Of a DNA stretch of 64,000 bases, positions 17,081 to 25,672 are shown piece by piece. The notes under the pieces were generated by a model that made no database searches, was not told where the DNA came from, and saw only the letters and a program-made list of their open reading frames with translations. Both the position numbers and the translations under genes were made by a program. The stretch is from Terriglobus albidus (GTDB taxonomy: Bacteria; Acidobacteriota; Terriglobia; Terriglobales; Acidobacteriaceae): the NCBI RefSeq assembly GCF_025685425.1, contig NZ_JAGTAS010000054.1, forward strand, positions 62,001-126,000, read 5' to 3'. Each line of letters begins with the position of its first letter. The stretch's first letter is position 1.

Positions 17081-18157
17081 CTAGTCTCCTACCGGCGTAC
17101 GCAGGAACGCCGCTCCCTGAGTCACGACCACATCGCCGTCGTTCAGGCCGCTGGCAATCTCGACCTTGTCTCCATGCGTCGCCCCTAACTTCACTGTGCG
17201 GGCGTCATACTTCTCGCCATTCTTCACATACACGCTGGCGATATCGCCGTCATGAATGACAGACGCCATCGGCACCAGGATCATCTGGCGCTGTCCCATG
17301 CCGATGCGGATGGAGCCGAACATCTGCGGCTTCAAGCGATGGCCCGGGTTGTTCAACACCACGCGCACCTTCAGCGCATGGGTCTGCGGATCGAAGACAT
17401 CGCCGATATTGGCGACCGTGCCATGGAAGGTCTCGCCCGGATATGCCTGCAGCGTCACGTCCGCGGAGGAGTGCGACTTCACGACTGCCAGGTCATGCTC
17501 AAAGACATCGCCCACAACCCACACGGAATCGAGATTCGCTACCGTCGCGATGCCATTCGAGGTCTCCAGCGAACGCTGCATCTCACCCGTCGCTGTTCCA
17601 ATCTCCAGCACCGATCCAGCAATTGGTGAAACCACGGCAGTGGTATCGGAGGTTCCGGTCTCGCTGAAGCCAAGCTCATGGATTCGCTGCCGCGCACGCT
17701 CCTGCTCGCTGTGTGCCGCATCGTCAGCAGCCTTCAGCTCATCGAAGTCAGCCTGGCTCAACACCTCGTGCGCCAGCAAGAGCTTGCCGCGCTCCAGAGC
17801 GCGATCAGCACGCAGTGCCTCGATCTTTGCTTTCTCAAAGTCGCTGCGCGCCGCGGCCACATCGCCGCTCTGCAGCATAGCCACGGTCTGCCCCTTGTGC
17901 ACCTCCTGGCCTGGCTGTACTTGCAGGCTCAACAGGCGCCCGCTCAAGGGCGCATAGACGTGCACCATCTTGCTGGGGTCTACATCCACATGTGCGGGAA
18001 TCTCCAACCCGTCGCTCACCGTCTGCTGATGAACAACCTCAGTCTTGAGATTGACCTTCGGCTTCGCCTCCGGCAGAGCTTTCTCATCACTCTTGCATCC
18101 GCTTAATACGCCAAGCGCTGCGCCCGTCATCACCAGCGTCATCACGCTTTTCTTCAT
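17081..18157 (-). CDS. czcB: CzcB-type periplasmic adaptor (membrane-fusion) lipoprotein
   Basis: The 358-residue protein has a lipobox (GVLSGCKSDE, lipidated Cys21). A split barrel-sandwich hybrid domain holds PLSGRLLSLQVQPGQEVHKG and later SPIAGSVLEI, separated by a coiled-coil hairpin at about 115-175. A beta-barrel and a membrane-proximal domain complete it (DVVVTQGAAFLRTP at the end). It would bridge CzcA to the outer-membrane channel and may hand over metal. Its start overlaps the czcC stop by ATGA at 18154-18157, so the two are translationally coupled. Confidence 0.9.
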   Translation of the reverse strand: MKKSVMTLVMTGAALGVLSGCKSDEKALPEAKPKVNLKTEVVHQQTVSDGLEIPAHVDVDPSKMVHVYAPLSGRLLSLQVQPGQEVHKGQTVAMLQSGDVAAARSDFEKAKIEALRADRALERGKLLLAHEVLSQADFDELKAADDAAHSEQERARQRIHELGFSETGTSDTTAVVSPIAGSVLEIGTATGEMQRSLETSNGIATVANLDSVWVVGDVFEHDLAVVKSHSSADVTLQAYPGETFHGTVANIGDVFDPQTHALKVRVVLNNPGHRLKPQMFGSIRIGMGQRQMILVPMASVIHDGDIASVYVKNGEKYDARTVKLGATHGDKVEIASGLNDGDVVVTQGAAFLRTPVGD

Positions 18158-19401
18158 GGCAGAATCTCCGTGTATGTCACATAACTCAGTTGGTGGATCG
18201 CAAGCTGCAACTGCGCATTCGCCGTCAGGCTCTGCAGGTTCACCGAGCGGTAGTCCTGCAATGCGCTCAGATAATCAAGCAGCGTTCCCTGTCCATTGCG
18301 ATAGCTGAACTCCAGGTTGTCGCGTACCCGTCTGGCCTCGTCGAGATACTTATCGCGATAGCGTGCCGCCTGCGCCTGGGCCGTCTGATATGCCTGGTAT
18401 GCCTGATCCACATCGGCGATGGCCTGATTGCGAGTGGCCGTCAGCGCCAGTTTGCTGGACTCAAGCTCGTACTTGGCGCGTTCTTTCTCGCCCTGGTTGC
18501 GATCGAAGAAGCGGAGCGGAATCTGCAGGCTGAAGCCTGCCGTATCGGCATGGCCGCTATGCTCGTACTCGCCACCCAATATCGGATCTGACGTCCCGTT
18601 GGCGTATGCCAGGCGAACGCTCGCTTGATTGACAGCGACCTGCTGCGACGCCGCCTTCACATCCGGGCGCGTGTCCAGCGCCTTCTGACGCAGATCGTCG
18701 AGCGTCAGCGCCGGAGCAGGAGTATCCAGCGAACCGGTCACGTCGAAGTCCGGCTTCGGGCGTTCAATGCCCATCAGGCTCTGCAACTGTGTCGAAGCCT
18801 GCTGTAACGCCAGTCGCGCATTGTCGGTATCACTCTCGAAGCCAGCAAGCTGCAGCTCGATGCGGGCAAAGTCGTTCCGGCTCATCTGTCCCGCATCCAG
18901 ACGCACCTTCATCAGCTCGACCGTTCTGCGATAGCCGTTGAGATTGTCTTCACTGACGCGCAGCGCGTCCTTCGCAAACAGCATTCGCGTAAACGCCTGC
19001 TTGATGGCGAAGTCCATCTGCCGCTGCAGATCGACCCGCTGCGCATCGGTCAACGCTGTTGTCGCGCGCGCCAGATCAAGGCGGACGCCGCGCTTGTTGC
19101 CGCGCTCGAACAGCCGCTGCACACCTGCCGTATAAAAATCCGGTCCGTTCGGGTTATCAGGCCCCAGCGTCACCATCTGTCCACTACCCGTCAGCACCGG
19201 ATTCTGTCGCAGACCCGCCGTAATCTCACCGGCCTTCACCGCTTCAACATGCTGCGCTGCCGACAGCAATGACGGATTCTGCTTATGCGCAAAATCCAAC
19301 GCCTGCGGCAACGTCATCGGTGGCGAAGCACTCTGCTGCGCCCCGGCCCACGCTGCCTGCAGGAGAGGCAGCATCAGGCAATATGCCCAGCGCACCTTCA
19401 T
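18154..19401 (-). CDS. czcC: CzcC-type TolC-family outer-membrane efflux channel
   Basis: The 415-residue protein has a signal peptide (cleavage after AWAGAQQ) and two TolC-family OEP repeats of long helices, with QALDFAHKQNPSL near the start and the second repeat around LDDLRQKALDTRPDVKAA. It forms the trimeric exit duct of the CzcCBA pump. It is transcribed with the adaptor and pump genes downstream, and a 138-residue membrane protein gene precedes it by 74 bp. Confidence 0.9.
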   Translation of the reverse strand: MKVRWAYCLMLPLLQAAWAGAQQSASPPMTLPQALDFAHKQNPSLLSAAQHVEAVKAGEITAGLRQNPVLTGSGQMVTLGPDNPNGPDFYTAGVQRLFERGNKRGVRLDLARATTALTDAQRVDLQRQMDFAIKQAFTRMLFAKDALRVSEDNLNGYRRTVELMKVRLDAGQMSRNDFARIELQLAGFESDTDNARLALQQASTQLQSLMGIERPKPDFDVTGSLDTPAPALTLDDLRQKALDTRPDVKAASQQVAVNQASVRLAYANGTSDPILGGEYEHSGHADTAGFSLQIPLRFFDRNQGEKERAKYELESSKLALTATRNQAIADVDQAYQAYQTAQAQAARYRDKYLDEARRVRDNLEFSYRNGQGTLLDYLSALQDYRSVNLQSLTANAQLQLAIHQLSYVTYTEILP

Positions 19402-19475
19402 GGATGCACTCCTTCTCTATCTCGTAAAAATCTTATGGTTTTATAAAAGCCGCACAGACCTACGGCTCGACGCAG

Positions 19476-19892
19476 TTACAGAACTGCAACTGGCGGCGGA
19501 CGAACGCCCAGCAGAAGTGCAAAATCTTCATTCAGGAACCGGCGCACGCGCGTGTCCGGACGAGCCAGTACCTGCAACCGGCGCAGCACAAACAGCAGTG
19601 CAATCGCCAGGCACAATATTTCCAGGCACAGCAGCTCAAATTCCAGCGTTACGGCCTCATAGTGGCGCCGTACTGTCAGATCCTCAGGCTCAGTCAACTT
19701 GCGAAGCACCTGCATATCGTCCGAGATGGAGATCACCGGTAACAGCAGGAAGGCCACCATCACGGTCGCCGTCAGAGCACGCCCCATAGGTGCGGTCAAC
19801 TTACCGGTGAACACACCGATCCACACGCCGCTGACCATTGCAAACGCAATGGCGACCCATGCAAGGTTGAGGAAAGATTCCACTAAAGGCAT
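19476..19892 (-). CDS. Small membrane protein upstream of czcCBA, function unknown
   Basis: This 138-residue protein has about three hydrophobic helices (roughly 8-30, 38-57 and 84-106), a charged loop with EPEDLTVRRHYEAVTLEFE between the second and third, and a hydrophobic Pro/Val tail. I do not recognise a family. It lies 74 bp ahead of czcC on the same strand and is probably the first gene of the operon. The His- and Glu-containing loop could bind metal, but that is speculation. Confidence 0.6.
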   Translation of the reverse strand: MPLVESFLNLAWVAIAFAMVSGVWIGVFTGKLTAPMGRALTATVMVAFLLLPVISISDDMQVLRKLTEPEDLTVRRHYEAVTLEFELLCLEILCLAIALLFVLRRLQVLARPDTRVRRFLNEDFALLLGVRPPPVAVL

Positions 19893-19957
19893 TGTAGAGC
19901 AACTTCCGCAGGAAACGTGTCACTCACTGGAACACGCTTCTCCTCCATAAGACGCTT

Positions 19958-21247
19958 TCAGACCCGTTTCAGTACCGGCAATGTTGCGAGTACATTCATT
20001 TTGACCGGCGGCGAAAACAGATATCCCTGCGCCTCAGAACATCCATGCCGATCCAGGAAGCGGCGCTGTTCTTCGCGCTCCACTCCTTCAGCAACCGTGG
20101 GAATACCGAGATGTTCGCTCATGGCCAGCACGGCGCGTGTCAGGGCGCAATCCTTCTGACTCTCCGGGATATTCATGACGAAGCTGCGATCGATCTTCAA
20201 ACGATCCACCGGAAAGCGTCGCAGATATCCGATGCTGGAGTAGCCCGTACCAAAATCATCCACGACGATCTTCACGCCCATCTCGCGCAAGGCATACATC
20301 TGTTGAATCGATCGTGGATCTTCGCGCAACAACGTGTTTTCGGTAATCTCGAACTCAACCTCGTCGAGATTGATGCCCGTCTCCCCCACGGCCGCTTCCA
20401 CCACATCCAGCAATTGAGGATCAGCCAGTTGTGATGCAGTCACATTGACAGCCAGACGAAGACGCTCATGCCCTTCCAGAGTGGTCCATTGCCGACAGGC
20501 TTCACGGAAGACCCACCCACCGATCGCCGTCATCATGCCGGCATGCTCCGCAAGGGGGACAAATGTGCCAGGCATAATCAAACCACCATCCTCGGTACGC
20601 CAGCGTAACAGGGTCTCGGCGCCGGTCATGGCGCCGCTGTTCAAATGCACAATCGGCTGAAATTCGAGGTATAGACCGCCGGTGACCAGTACATTGCGCA
20701 GCTCGCGTTCCAACTCCGCCTGGCGCATCTCCGCCTCTTCCGCCGCGGAGTCATAGAGGAACAACCGCTCTCCCGTGGAGCGCCTGGCCATGCCCAGCGC
20801 CGCATCAGCGCGACGCATCAGATGCGTCACCGTTGGATTCGACTTCGGCAGCAGGCTCACTCCGATGCTCGCCGTCAGGCGCAGTTCGCCAGTTAACCCT
20901 ACCGACACCGGCACCTTGAGGGTACGCAACAGGGCCTCGCCCACCTGGTTCACTTCTTCCCGGGTCGTCCGGCTCAGCAGAACCACCATCTCGTCCAGGC
21001 GGATACGCCCCGCAACGTGATCCGGCGGACAGACCTGACGCACCCGGCTCGCCAACTCATGGAGAAAGCCTTCCGCCTCACGTCCCGGGAGTGACGAACA
21101 GATTTCGTACAGGCGATGAATATCGATTAAAAACACGGCCACCTGCGCTCCGCTGGAGCGGCTTATATCGATCGCCTGCTGCACCCGCGCACGAAAGAGC
21201 TCGCGATCGCTCAACAGCGACTGCGAAGGAATGTCACAGATTCCCAT
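19958..21247 (-). CDS. Degenerate GGDEF plus EAL domain protein, probable c-di-GMP phosphodiesterase
   Basis: In this 429-residue cytoplasmic protein the GGDEF signature is replaced by RIRLDEMVV, so cyclase activity is unlikely. The EAL domain (about 180-425) reads ETLLRW at the signature position and keeps ITENTLLRE, VDDFGTGYSSIGYL, LKIDRSFV and AEGVE, the residues that bind two metals and c-di-GMP. It therefore most likely hydrolyses c-di-GMP, perhaps with the GGDEF remnant acting as a GTP sensor. There is no membrane segment or extra sensor domain. It is an isolated gene between czc and thiL. Confidence 0.85.
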   Translation of the reverse strand: MGICDIPSQSLLSDRELFRARVQQAIDISRSSGAQVAVFLIDIHRLYEICSSLPGREAEGFLHELASRVRQVCPPDHVAGRIRLDEMVVLLSRTTREEVNQVGEALLRTLKVPVSVGLTGELRLTASIGVSLLPKSNPTVTHLMRRADAALGMARRSTGERLFLYDSAAEEAEMRQAELERELRNVLVTGGLYLEFQPIVHLNSGAMTGAETLLRWRTEDGGLIMPGTFVPLAEHAGMMTAIGGWVFREACRQWTTLEGHERLRLAVNVTASQLADPQLLDVVEAAVGETGINLDEVEFEITENTLLREDPRSIQQMYALREMGVKIVVDDFGTGYSSIGYLRRFPVDRLKIDRSFVMNIPESQKDCALTRAVLAMSEHLGIPTVAEGVEREEQRRFLDRHGCSEAQGYLFSPPVKMNVLATLPVLKRV

Positions 21248-21379
21248 AGTGATGGCTCTGAAAAGATTGCCACTTTATAGCAAGGTCGTGACAACCGCTC
21301 AAGTATTACCAAAATAACGCCTTAGGTAAGGTGCCATAAATACAACTTTTGGTTACTTTAGTGGAGGTAAACGGGATGT

Positions 21380-22333
21380 TTACCTGTTTTGGGAAATCAG
21401 ATGTTGCCAGCCACCTGGGCGAAGACGCCGTTCATGGCCATTCTGAACCAGAGAAACCTTCTTCCCCTCTGTCACGATTCCGATCTTCGTGACCTCTACA
21501 CCGCTGATTCTGCGCGGAACAGACCGTCTGCTGGTGAACAGCAACTCGTAGTCCTCGCCGCCATGGAGCGCCTGATCGAGTGTGCTGTGTGGAGCTAACG
21601 GTACCACATCCGCATGAATACGAGCCCCAACGCCCGAGGCCTCACAGAGATGGTGCAGATCGGTCGACAGGCCGTCGCTGACATCCATACATGCAGATGC
21701 CAGTCTTAGCAGACGGAGTCCCACGGCGATCCGCGGCTGCGGGAAGAGATGAGGATGCATGCCATCGGGCTTCGCCCGGCGAAACGCCTCCGGATTGGCA
21801 AGCAGGGCTTCGAATTCCGAGGCGGCCCCGCCCAGCCGTCCAGTGACGTAGATGCCGTCTCCCGGCCGTGCTCCACTCCTTAATAAGGCCTTCCCCCAGG
21901 GAACGGCCCCAACCACGATGATGTCCGCCACGGTGTGCTTGCCCGGAGCACCGGCAGTGTCGCCTCCAGCCAAAACGACACCGAACTGATCTGCAACCAC
22001 ATGCAGACCGCGCAGGAATTCCCGTGTTTTGGTTCGGTCCTCGGCCCATGCCGGCGAGAGAGCCAGGCTGAGGAATGCCGCCAGAGGACGGCCGCCCATC
22101 GCGGCGACGTCGCTGAGACCCCGTGCAAGGCAGCGATACCCGGCTGCAAACGGCGGGTGGAAGTCAGCGAAATGGACGTCTTCCAGGGAGAAATCGGTCG
22201 TAATGACCAGATCTTCCCCTTTCCGGGGACGTAGAACGGCCGCATCGTCGCCGATCCCAAATCGAACGAACTCACTGTTACGCAAGGACTTACGCCTGAT
22301 TTCCCGGATAAGGTCAAGCTCCCCGTATGGCAT
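21380..22333 (-). CDS. thiL: Thiamine-monophosphate kinase
   Basis: The 317-residue protein shows the ThiL signatures GELDLIREIR, FGIGDDAAVL (about 26-35), TTDFSLEDVHF, GLSDVAAMGG, AGGDTAGAPG and MDVSDGLSTDL in the expected order. It phosphorylates thiamine monophosphate to thiamine diphosphate with ATP in the cytoplasm. The start at 22333 gives the standard MxxGExDLI N-terminus although no strong ribosome site is visible. MITE-like copy B lies 47 bp upstream. No other thi gene is close. Confidence 0.93.
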   Translation of the reverse strand: MPYGELDLIREIRRKSLRNSEFVRFGIGDDAAVLRPRKGEDLVITTDFSLEDVHFADFHPPFAAGYRCLARGLSDVAAMGGRPLAAFLSLALSPAWAEDRTKTREFLRGLHVVADQFGVVLAGGDTAGAPGKHTVADIIVVGAVPWGKALLRSGARPGDGIYVTGRLGGAASEFEALLANPEAFRRAKPDGMHPHLFPQPRIAVGLRLLRLASACMDVSDGLSTDLHHLCEASGVGARIHADVVPLAPHSTLDQALHGGEDYELLFTSRRSVPRRISGVEVTKIGIVTEGKKVSLVQNGHERRLRPGGWQHLISQNR

Positions 22334-22379
22334 ATAAAAACCATATCCCCAAAGTTGCCATCACACACTCTGGACAATG

Positions 22380-22490
22380 GAGCATTTTCCCTATAGGAGT
22401 AACGTAGGCATTCCGCATCCATGGGCGTTTTCCGCAATGAAAACGCCGCTCACTCCTGGTCCGGGATACCCAGCAACAGGGAGAATGCTC
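22380..22490 (+). repeat. MITE-like palindromic repeat, copy B
   Basis: Starts GAGCATTTTCCCTATAGG and ends CAACAGGGAGAATGCTC. The inner hairpin GGGCGTTTTCC...GAAAACGCC is intact. It occupies the gap between the divergent thiL and M23 peptidase genes. TA follows the right end and TG precedes the left. Confidence 0.9.
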
Positions 22491-22634
22491 TAAAATGAAA
22501 CAAATCGCCCTGGAGACATCGGCAGACCCAAATGCGAATCGGCAATCTCGATTCGCCAAATGGCAATGCCGGGCCTCTGTGCCGCAGATACGCATTCGCG
22601 GCCGAAGACCGGGCATAAAGGCTGCGGGAGTCCA

Positions 22635-23606
22635 TTGAAAAAGCGCTTTTACATCGTCTTCGTTTCGCGCGATGAGCAGGGAAATCTCAATAAGGTTCCC
22701 GTCCCTCTGCATTACGCCTATATCTTTGTCGCCGCCGCGGTGGTGGGTCTTTTTACCATTGTCGGCCTCGCGGGCTCCTACTCCCGCATGCTGATTAAGA
22801 CGGCCCGCTTCAACCAGATGCGGCAGGATCGCGAATCGCTGCGGCAGGATTACGCCCGGCTGCAGAAGGCAAACCACGAGAAGGATGTTCAGGTCGCCTC
22901 GCTCGGCGCCCTGGCCAATGAGGTTTCTGCTCTGTACGGACTGACCGCCAGCAAGCTTGCCGGCGCTTCCTCGGCAAAGTTCCTCTCGTCCTCGTCCAAG
23001 AATGACCCCGCCCTGGCGCCTGTGGCTGACAACAGCTACTTCAAGTCGCTGGACACCTTCTACGCTCTGCGGAATTCGGCGACCTCCGGACTTACGGCAC
23101 GCGTTCTCTCCCCGTCGTTGCAGTCTGCCCGGCTCGGCAGCTTGAACAGCCTCTCGGACTGGCAGGCCATCGCTGATGCGCCGTCGCTGTGGCCGGTGAT
23201 GGGACCCATCACTTCGAGCTTCGGCCAGCGGGAAGATCCCATCCTGGGCAACGGAGAAGGTGAGTTCCATAAGGGCGTCGATATCTCGGCCCCATACGGC
23301 ACCCCCATTCGCGCCACCGCTGACGGCACCGTTGAGTTTGCCGCCTTCGGCAACGGATACGGTCAAGAGATTGTTATTGACCATGGGCACGGACTGCAAA
23401 CCGTCTACGCACATCTATCCGGCTTCAATGTCACTGCCGGCCAGCAGGTCACCCGCGGACAGATCATCGGCTATGCAGGCCGCACCGGCCGTTCGACCGG
23501 CTCTCACCTTCACTATGAGGTCCGCATCCGCAACACGCCGGTCAATCCGCACAAGTACCTGCGTGAGAGCTTCGCCGGTATGGTCAAGACAGCCGGCGAC
23601 AGCTAG
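22635..23606 (+). CDS. M23-family murein peptidase (LytM/NlpD-like), membrane anchored
   Basis: I place the start at the TTG at 22635: GGGAG lies 6 nt upstream and the protein then begins MKKRFYIVFVSRDEQG. The alternative upstream ATG at 22560 adds 25 residues without signal character. The 323-residue protein has one transmembrane helix (about 28-50), a coiled coil (about 55-90) and a C-terminal peptidase domain with HKGVDISAPYGTPI, GYGQEIVIDHGHGLQT, YAHL and SHLHYEVRI, the zinc and catalytic residues of M23 endopeptidases. It would trim peptidoglycan cross-links during growth or division. A strong terminator follows. Confidence 0.88.
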   Translation: MKKRFYIVFVSRDEQGNLNKVPVPLHYAYIFVAAAVVGLFTIVGLAGSYSRMLIKTARFNQMRQDRESLRQDYARLQKANHEKDVQVASLGALANEVSALYGLTASKLAGASSAKFLSSSSKNDPALAPVADNSYFKSLDTFYALRNSATSGLTARVLSPSLQSARLGSLNSLSDWQAIADAPSLWPVMGPITSSFGQREDPILGNGEGEFHKGVDISAPYGTPIRATADGTVEFAAFGNGYGQEIVIDHGHGLQTVYAHLSGFNVTAGQQVTRGQIIGYAGRTGRSTGSHLHYEVRIRNTPVNPHKYLRESFAGMVKTAGDS

Positions 23607-23627
23607 GCGGATCGATTGCTTTCATTG

Positions 23628-23657
23628 AAAGGCCCACGCCCAGTGCGTGGGCCTTTT
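23628..23657 (+). terminator. Rho-independent terminator after the M23 peptidase gene
   Basis: AAAGGCCCACGC pairs with GCGTGGGCCTTT around CCAGT and ends in TTTT. Confidence 0.88.
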
Positions 23658-23740
23658 ACGTTGCGGCAATTCGAGCGCCTCCATTCAACGCAGTACACTA
23701 ACAGGCACAGCACCAAAATTTGTTCCAGCAAGGATGTTTC

Positions 23741-25285
23741 GTGAAGACTCTCCGCCTGCTCGTGCCTGCTGTACTCGCCGTCTCTTCCGTCGTTCCGTCC
23801 CTCGCACAGACTGCGGGCCAGACCGGACCGATCGCGGAGAAATACAAGGCTGACGCCGACAAGATCATCGCTGCGGCGATGAAAGATACCGAAGGCTACG
23901 AGACATTGGCCTACCTGACCGACCACATCGGCAAGCGCCTTTCGGGTTCTGATTCTCTGCTGAAAGCGCTGAACTGGGGCGCGGAGACGATGAAGAAGGC
24001 CGGCTTCCAGAACGTCAGTATCCAGGAAGCGATGGTACCGCACTGGGTTCGCGGCCAGGAGGAAGCATCGATCGCTGCTCCCTTCTCGAAACCGCTGCAT
24101 ATGCTGGGCCTGGGTATGAGTGTGGGAACCCCGGCTGAGGGCATTACCGCTCCTATCATCTTTATTCCTGATCTGGCTGCCCTGGCGAACACCCCTGACG
24201 ATCAGATCAAGGGCAAGATCGTAGTCTTCAATCCCGGCTGGCACGGCTATGGCATCGGTTCCCTGCACCGCACCACCGGTCCCTCGCGCGCTGCGGCTAA
24301 AGGAGCGGTGGCTGTTCTGGTGCGCTCTGCCACCGGCCTTGCCATGCAGACTCCGCACACCGGCACGCTGACCTACTTGCCCGGTATGCCGAAGGTTCCT
24401 GCTGCGGCGATTACAGTGGAAGACGCACTGCTGCTGGAGCGCCTCGCCAAAGAAGGCCCGGTCCAGGTCCATCTGAAGATGGAAGCTCACATGGAAGCCG
24501 ATCAGAAAGCCGGAAACGTTGTGGGCGAGATCCCCGGAAGCGAGCATCCGGAGCAGGTGGTCGTGCTGGGCGGACACATCGATAGCTGGGACGTGGGTCA
24601 GGGCGCGATGGATGACGGCGGCGGCATCATCTCCTGCTTCGAGGCGGTCAATCTGATTCATAAGCTCGGCCTGAAGCCCAAGCGGACCATCCGCGTCGTC
24701 TTCTGGGTGAACGAGGAGAACGGCGGTGCCGGCGGCCGCGCCTATCGTGATGCCCTTGGAGACAAGGTCAGGAATCATGTCGCAGCTATCGAGTCCGACG
24801 GCGGTGTCGAGCGTCCCGTTGGCATTGGATACACCGTTATGGGCGGAGGTCCAGCTTCGGGATCGGCAGCTCGCCGCCAGGCTGGAGCAAGCGCTAATCC
24901 GGCAGCGGCAATGGCCGCAATGGCTGCCATGGGCGCCCCTCAGCGCGATCTGGATGAAAGCAAGCTGACGCCCGAGGAAAAGAAGTCCTGGGACACGATC
25001 AAGCAGATCGCCTCGCTGCTGCAGCCCATCGGTGCAGACTCAGTCTCACCGGCAGGCGGTGGATCGGACATCGGCCCTATCGTCGCTGCCGGCGTTCCTT
25101 CGCTCTCACCCCGTACGGTGGGTGAGCATTACTTCGACTGGCACCACACCGAAGCCGACACGCTGGACAAGGTCGATCCGGAAGAGTTTCGCAAGAACAT
25201 CGCGCTGCTGGGCGTGCTCAGTTACGTGCTGGCGGATATGGACGGCCAGCTGGTCGGCCACACCTCGGCTGCTCCCGTGGAATAA
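23741..25285 (+). CDS. Secreted M28-family zinc aminopeptidase/carboxypeptidase
   Basis: Start chosen at GTG 23741, which gives MKTLRLLVPAVLAVSSVVP, a clean signal peptide, with AAGGA about 11 nt upstream. A TTG seven codons earlier is less likely. The 514-residue protein has a PA-like insert (about 130-240, GKIVVFNPGWHGYG) and the M28 metallopeptidase core: GGHIDSWDVG with His279, AMDDGGGI, NEENGGAGG and a final histidine in YFDWHHTEADT. Two zinc ions hydrolyse N-terminal residues or dipeptides in the periplasm. An Ala-rich insertion (ANPAAAMAAMAAMGAP) is low complexity. It stands between two terminators as a single-gene transcript. Confidence 0.9.
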   Translation: MKTLRLLVPAVLAVSSVVPSLAQTAGQTGPIAEKYKADADKIIAAAMKDTEGYETLAYLTDHIGKRLSGSDSLLKALNWGAETMKKAGFQNVSIQEAMVPHWVRGQEEASIAAPFSKPLHMLGLGMSVGTPAEGITAPIIFIPDLAALANTPDDQIKGKIVVFNPGWHGYGIGSLHRTTGPSRAAAKGAVAVLVRSATGLAMQTPHTGTLTYLPGMPKVPAAAITVEDALLLERLAKEGPVQVHLKMEAHMEADQKAGNVVGEIPGSEHPEQVVVLGGHIDSWDVGQGAMDDGGGIISCFEAVNLIHKLGLKPKRTIRVVFWVNEENGGAGGRAYRDALGDKVRNHVAAIESDGGVERPVGIGYTVMGGGPASGSAARRQAGASANPAAAMAAMAAMGAPQRDLDESKLTPEEKKSWDTIKQIASLLQPIGADSVSPAGGGSDIGPIVAAGVPSLSPRTVGEHYFDWHHTEADTLDKVDPEEFRKNIALLGVLSYVLADMDGQLVGHTSAAPVE

Positions 25286-25310
25286 CGCTGTTTTCCAGTT
25301 CTGCGGATTA

Positions 25311-25340
25311 GAAAAGGCGCTCCTGCGGGAGCGCCTTTTC
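25311..25340 (+). terminator. Rho-independent terminator after the M28 peptidase gene
   Basis: GAAAAGGCGCTCC pairs with GGAGCGCCTTTTC around TGCG, with TTTTC at the right end. Confidence 0.88.
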
Positions 25341-25672
25341 ATTTGGGGACAAACCTTTGTCCGGAATTCAACACCATGAGACGCACAAGAAAGATAAAAG
25401 TCGCACTATCACTTGATTAAATTTCTTGACATATCGCCGGGGTGCTCGCAATCTGGTACCGGCTTTCCAGAAAAATTCAGCTTTGGTGCATGCTATTGAG
25501 TTCAATTTTTGTACACCAATATGTATACATTTTTCGGGGATGTCCGAACGCAATGAAGGCTGCCAGACACTCGATGAAGAAACGACTACATCGACTGCTG
25601 CGGCATACATAAACACGTACGGCGAGAGCCATGAGACTCCGCCGACTTTTTTTGTTTCGAGAGGTCCTATTG
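25341..25672 (+). promoter_or_regulatory. AT-rich upstream region of the second TonB receptor
   Basis: About 330 bp without a gene, clearly richer in A/T than the surroundings. It contains TTGACA at 25426-25431, a good -35 hexamer, though the matching -10 (CAATCT at 25449) is weak. A TATGTATACATTTTT stretch lies near 25519-25533. The length suggests a long leader or a regulated promoter. No known riboswitch pattern was recognised. Confidence 0.35.

Noticed and set aside
22560-22634. Upstream extension of the M23 peptidase to the ATG at 22560
   Set aside because: The 25 extra residues lack signal or membrane features, whereas the TTG at 22635 has a GGGAG ribosome site and a standard MKKRFYI start.
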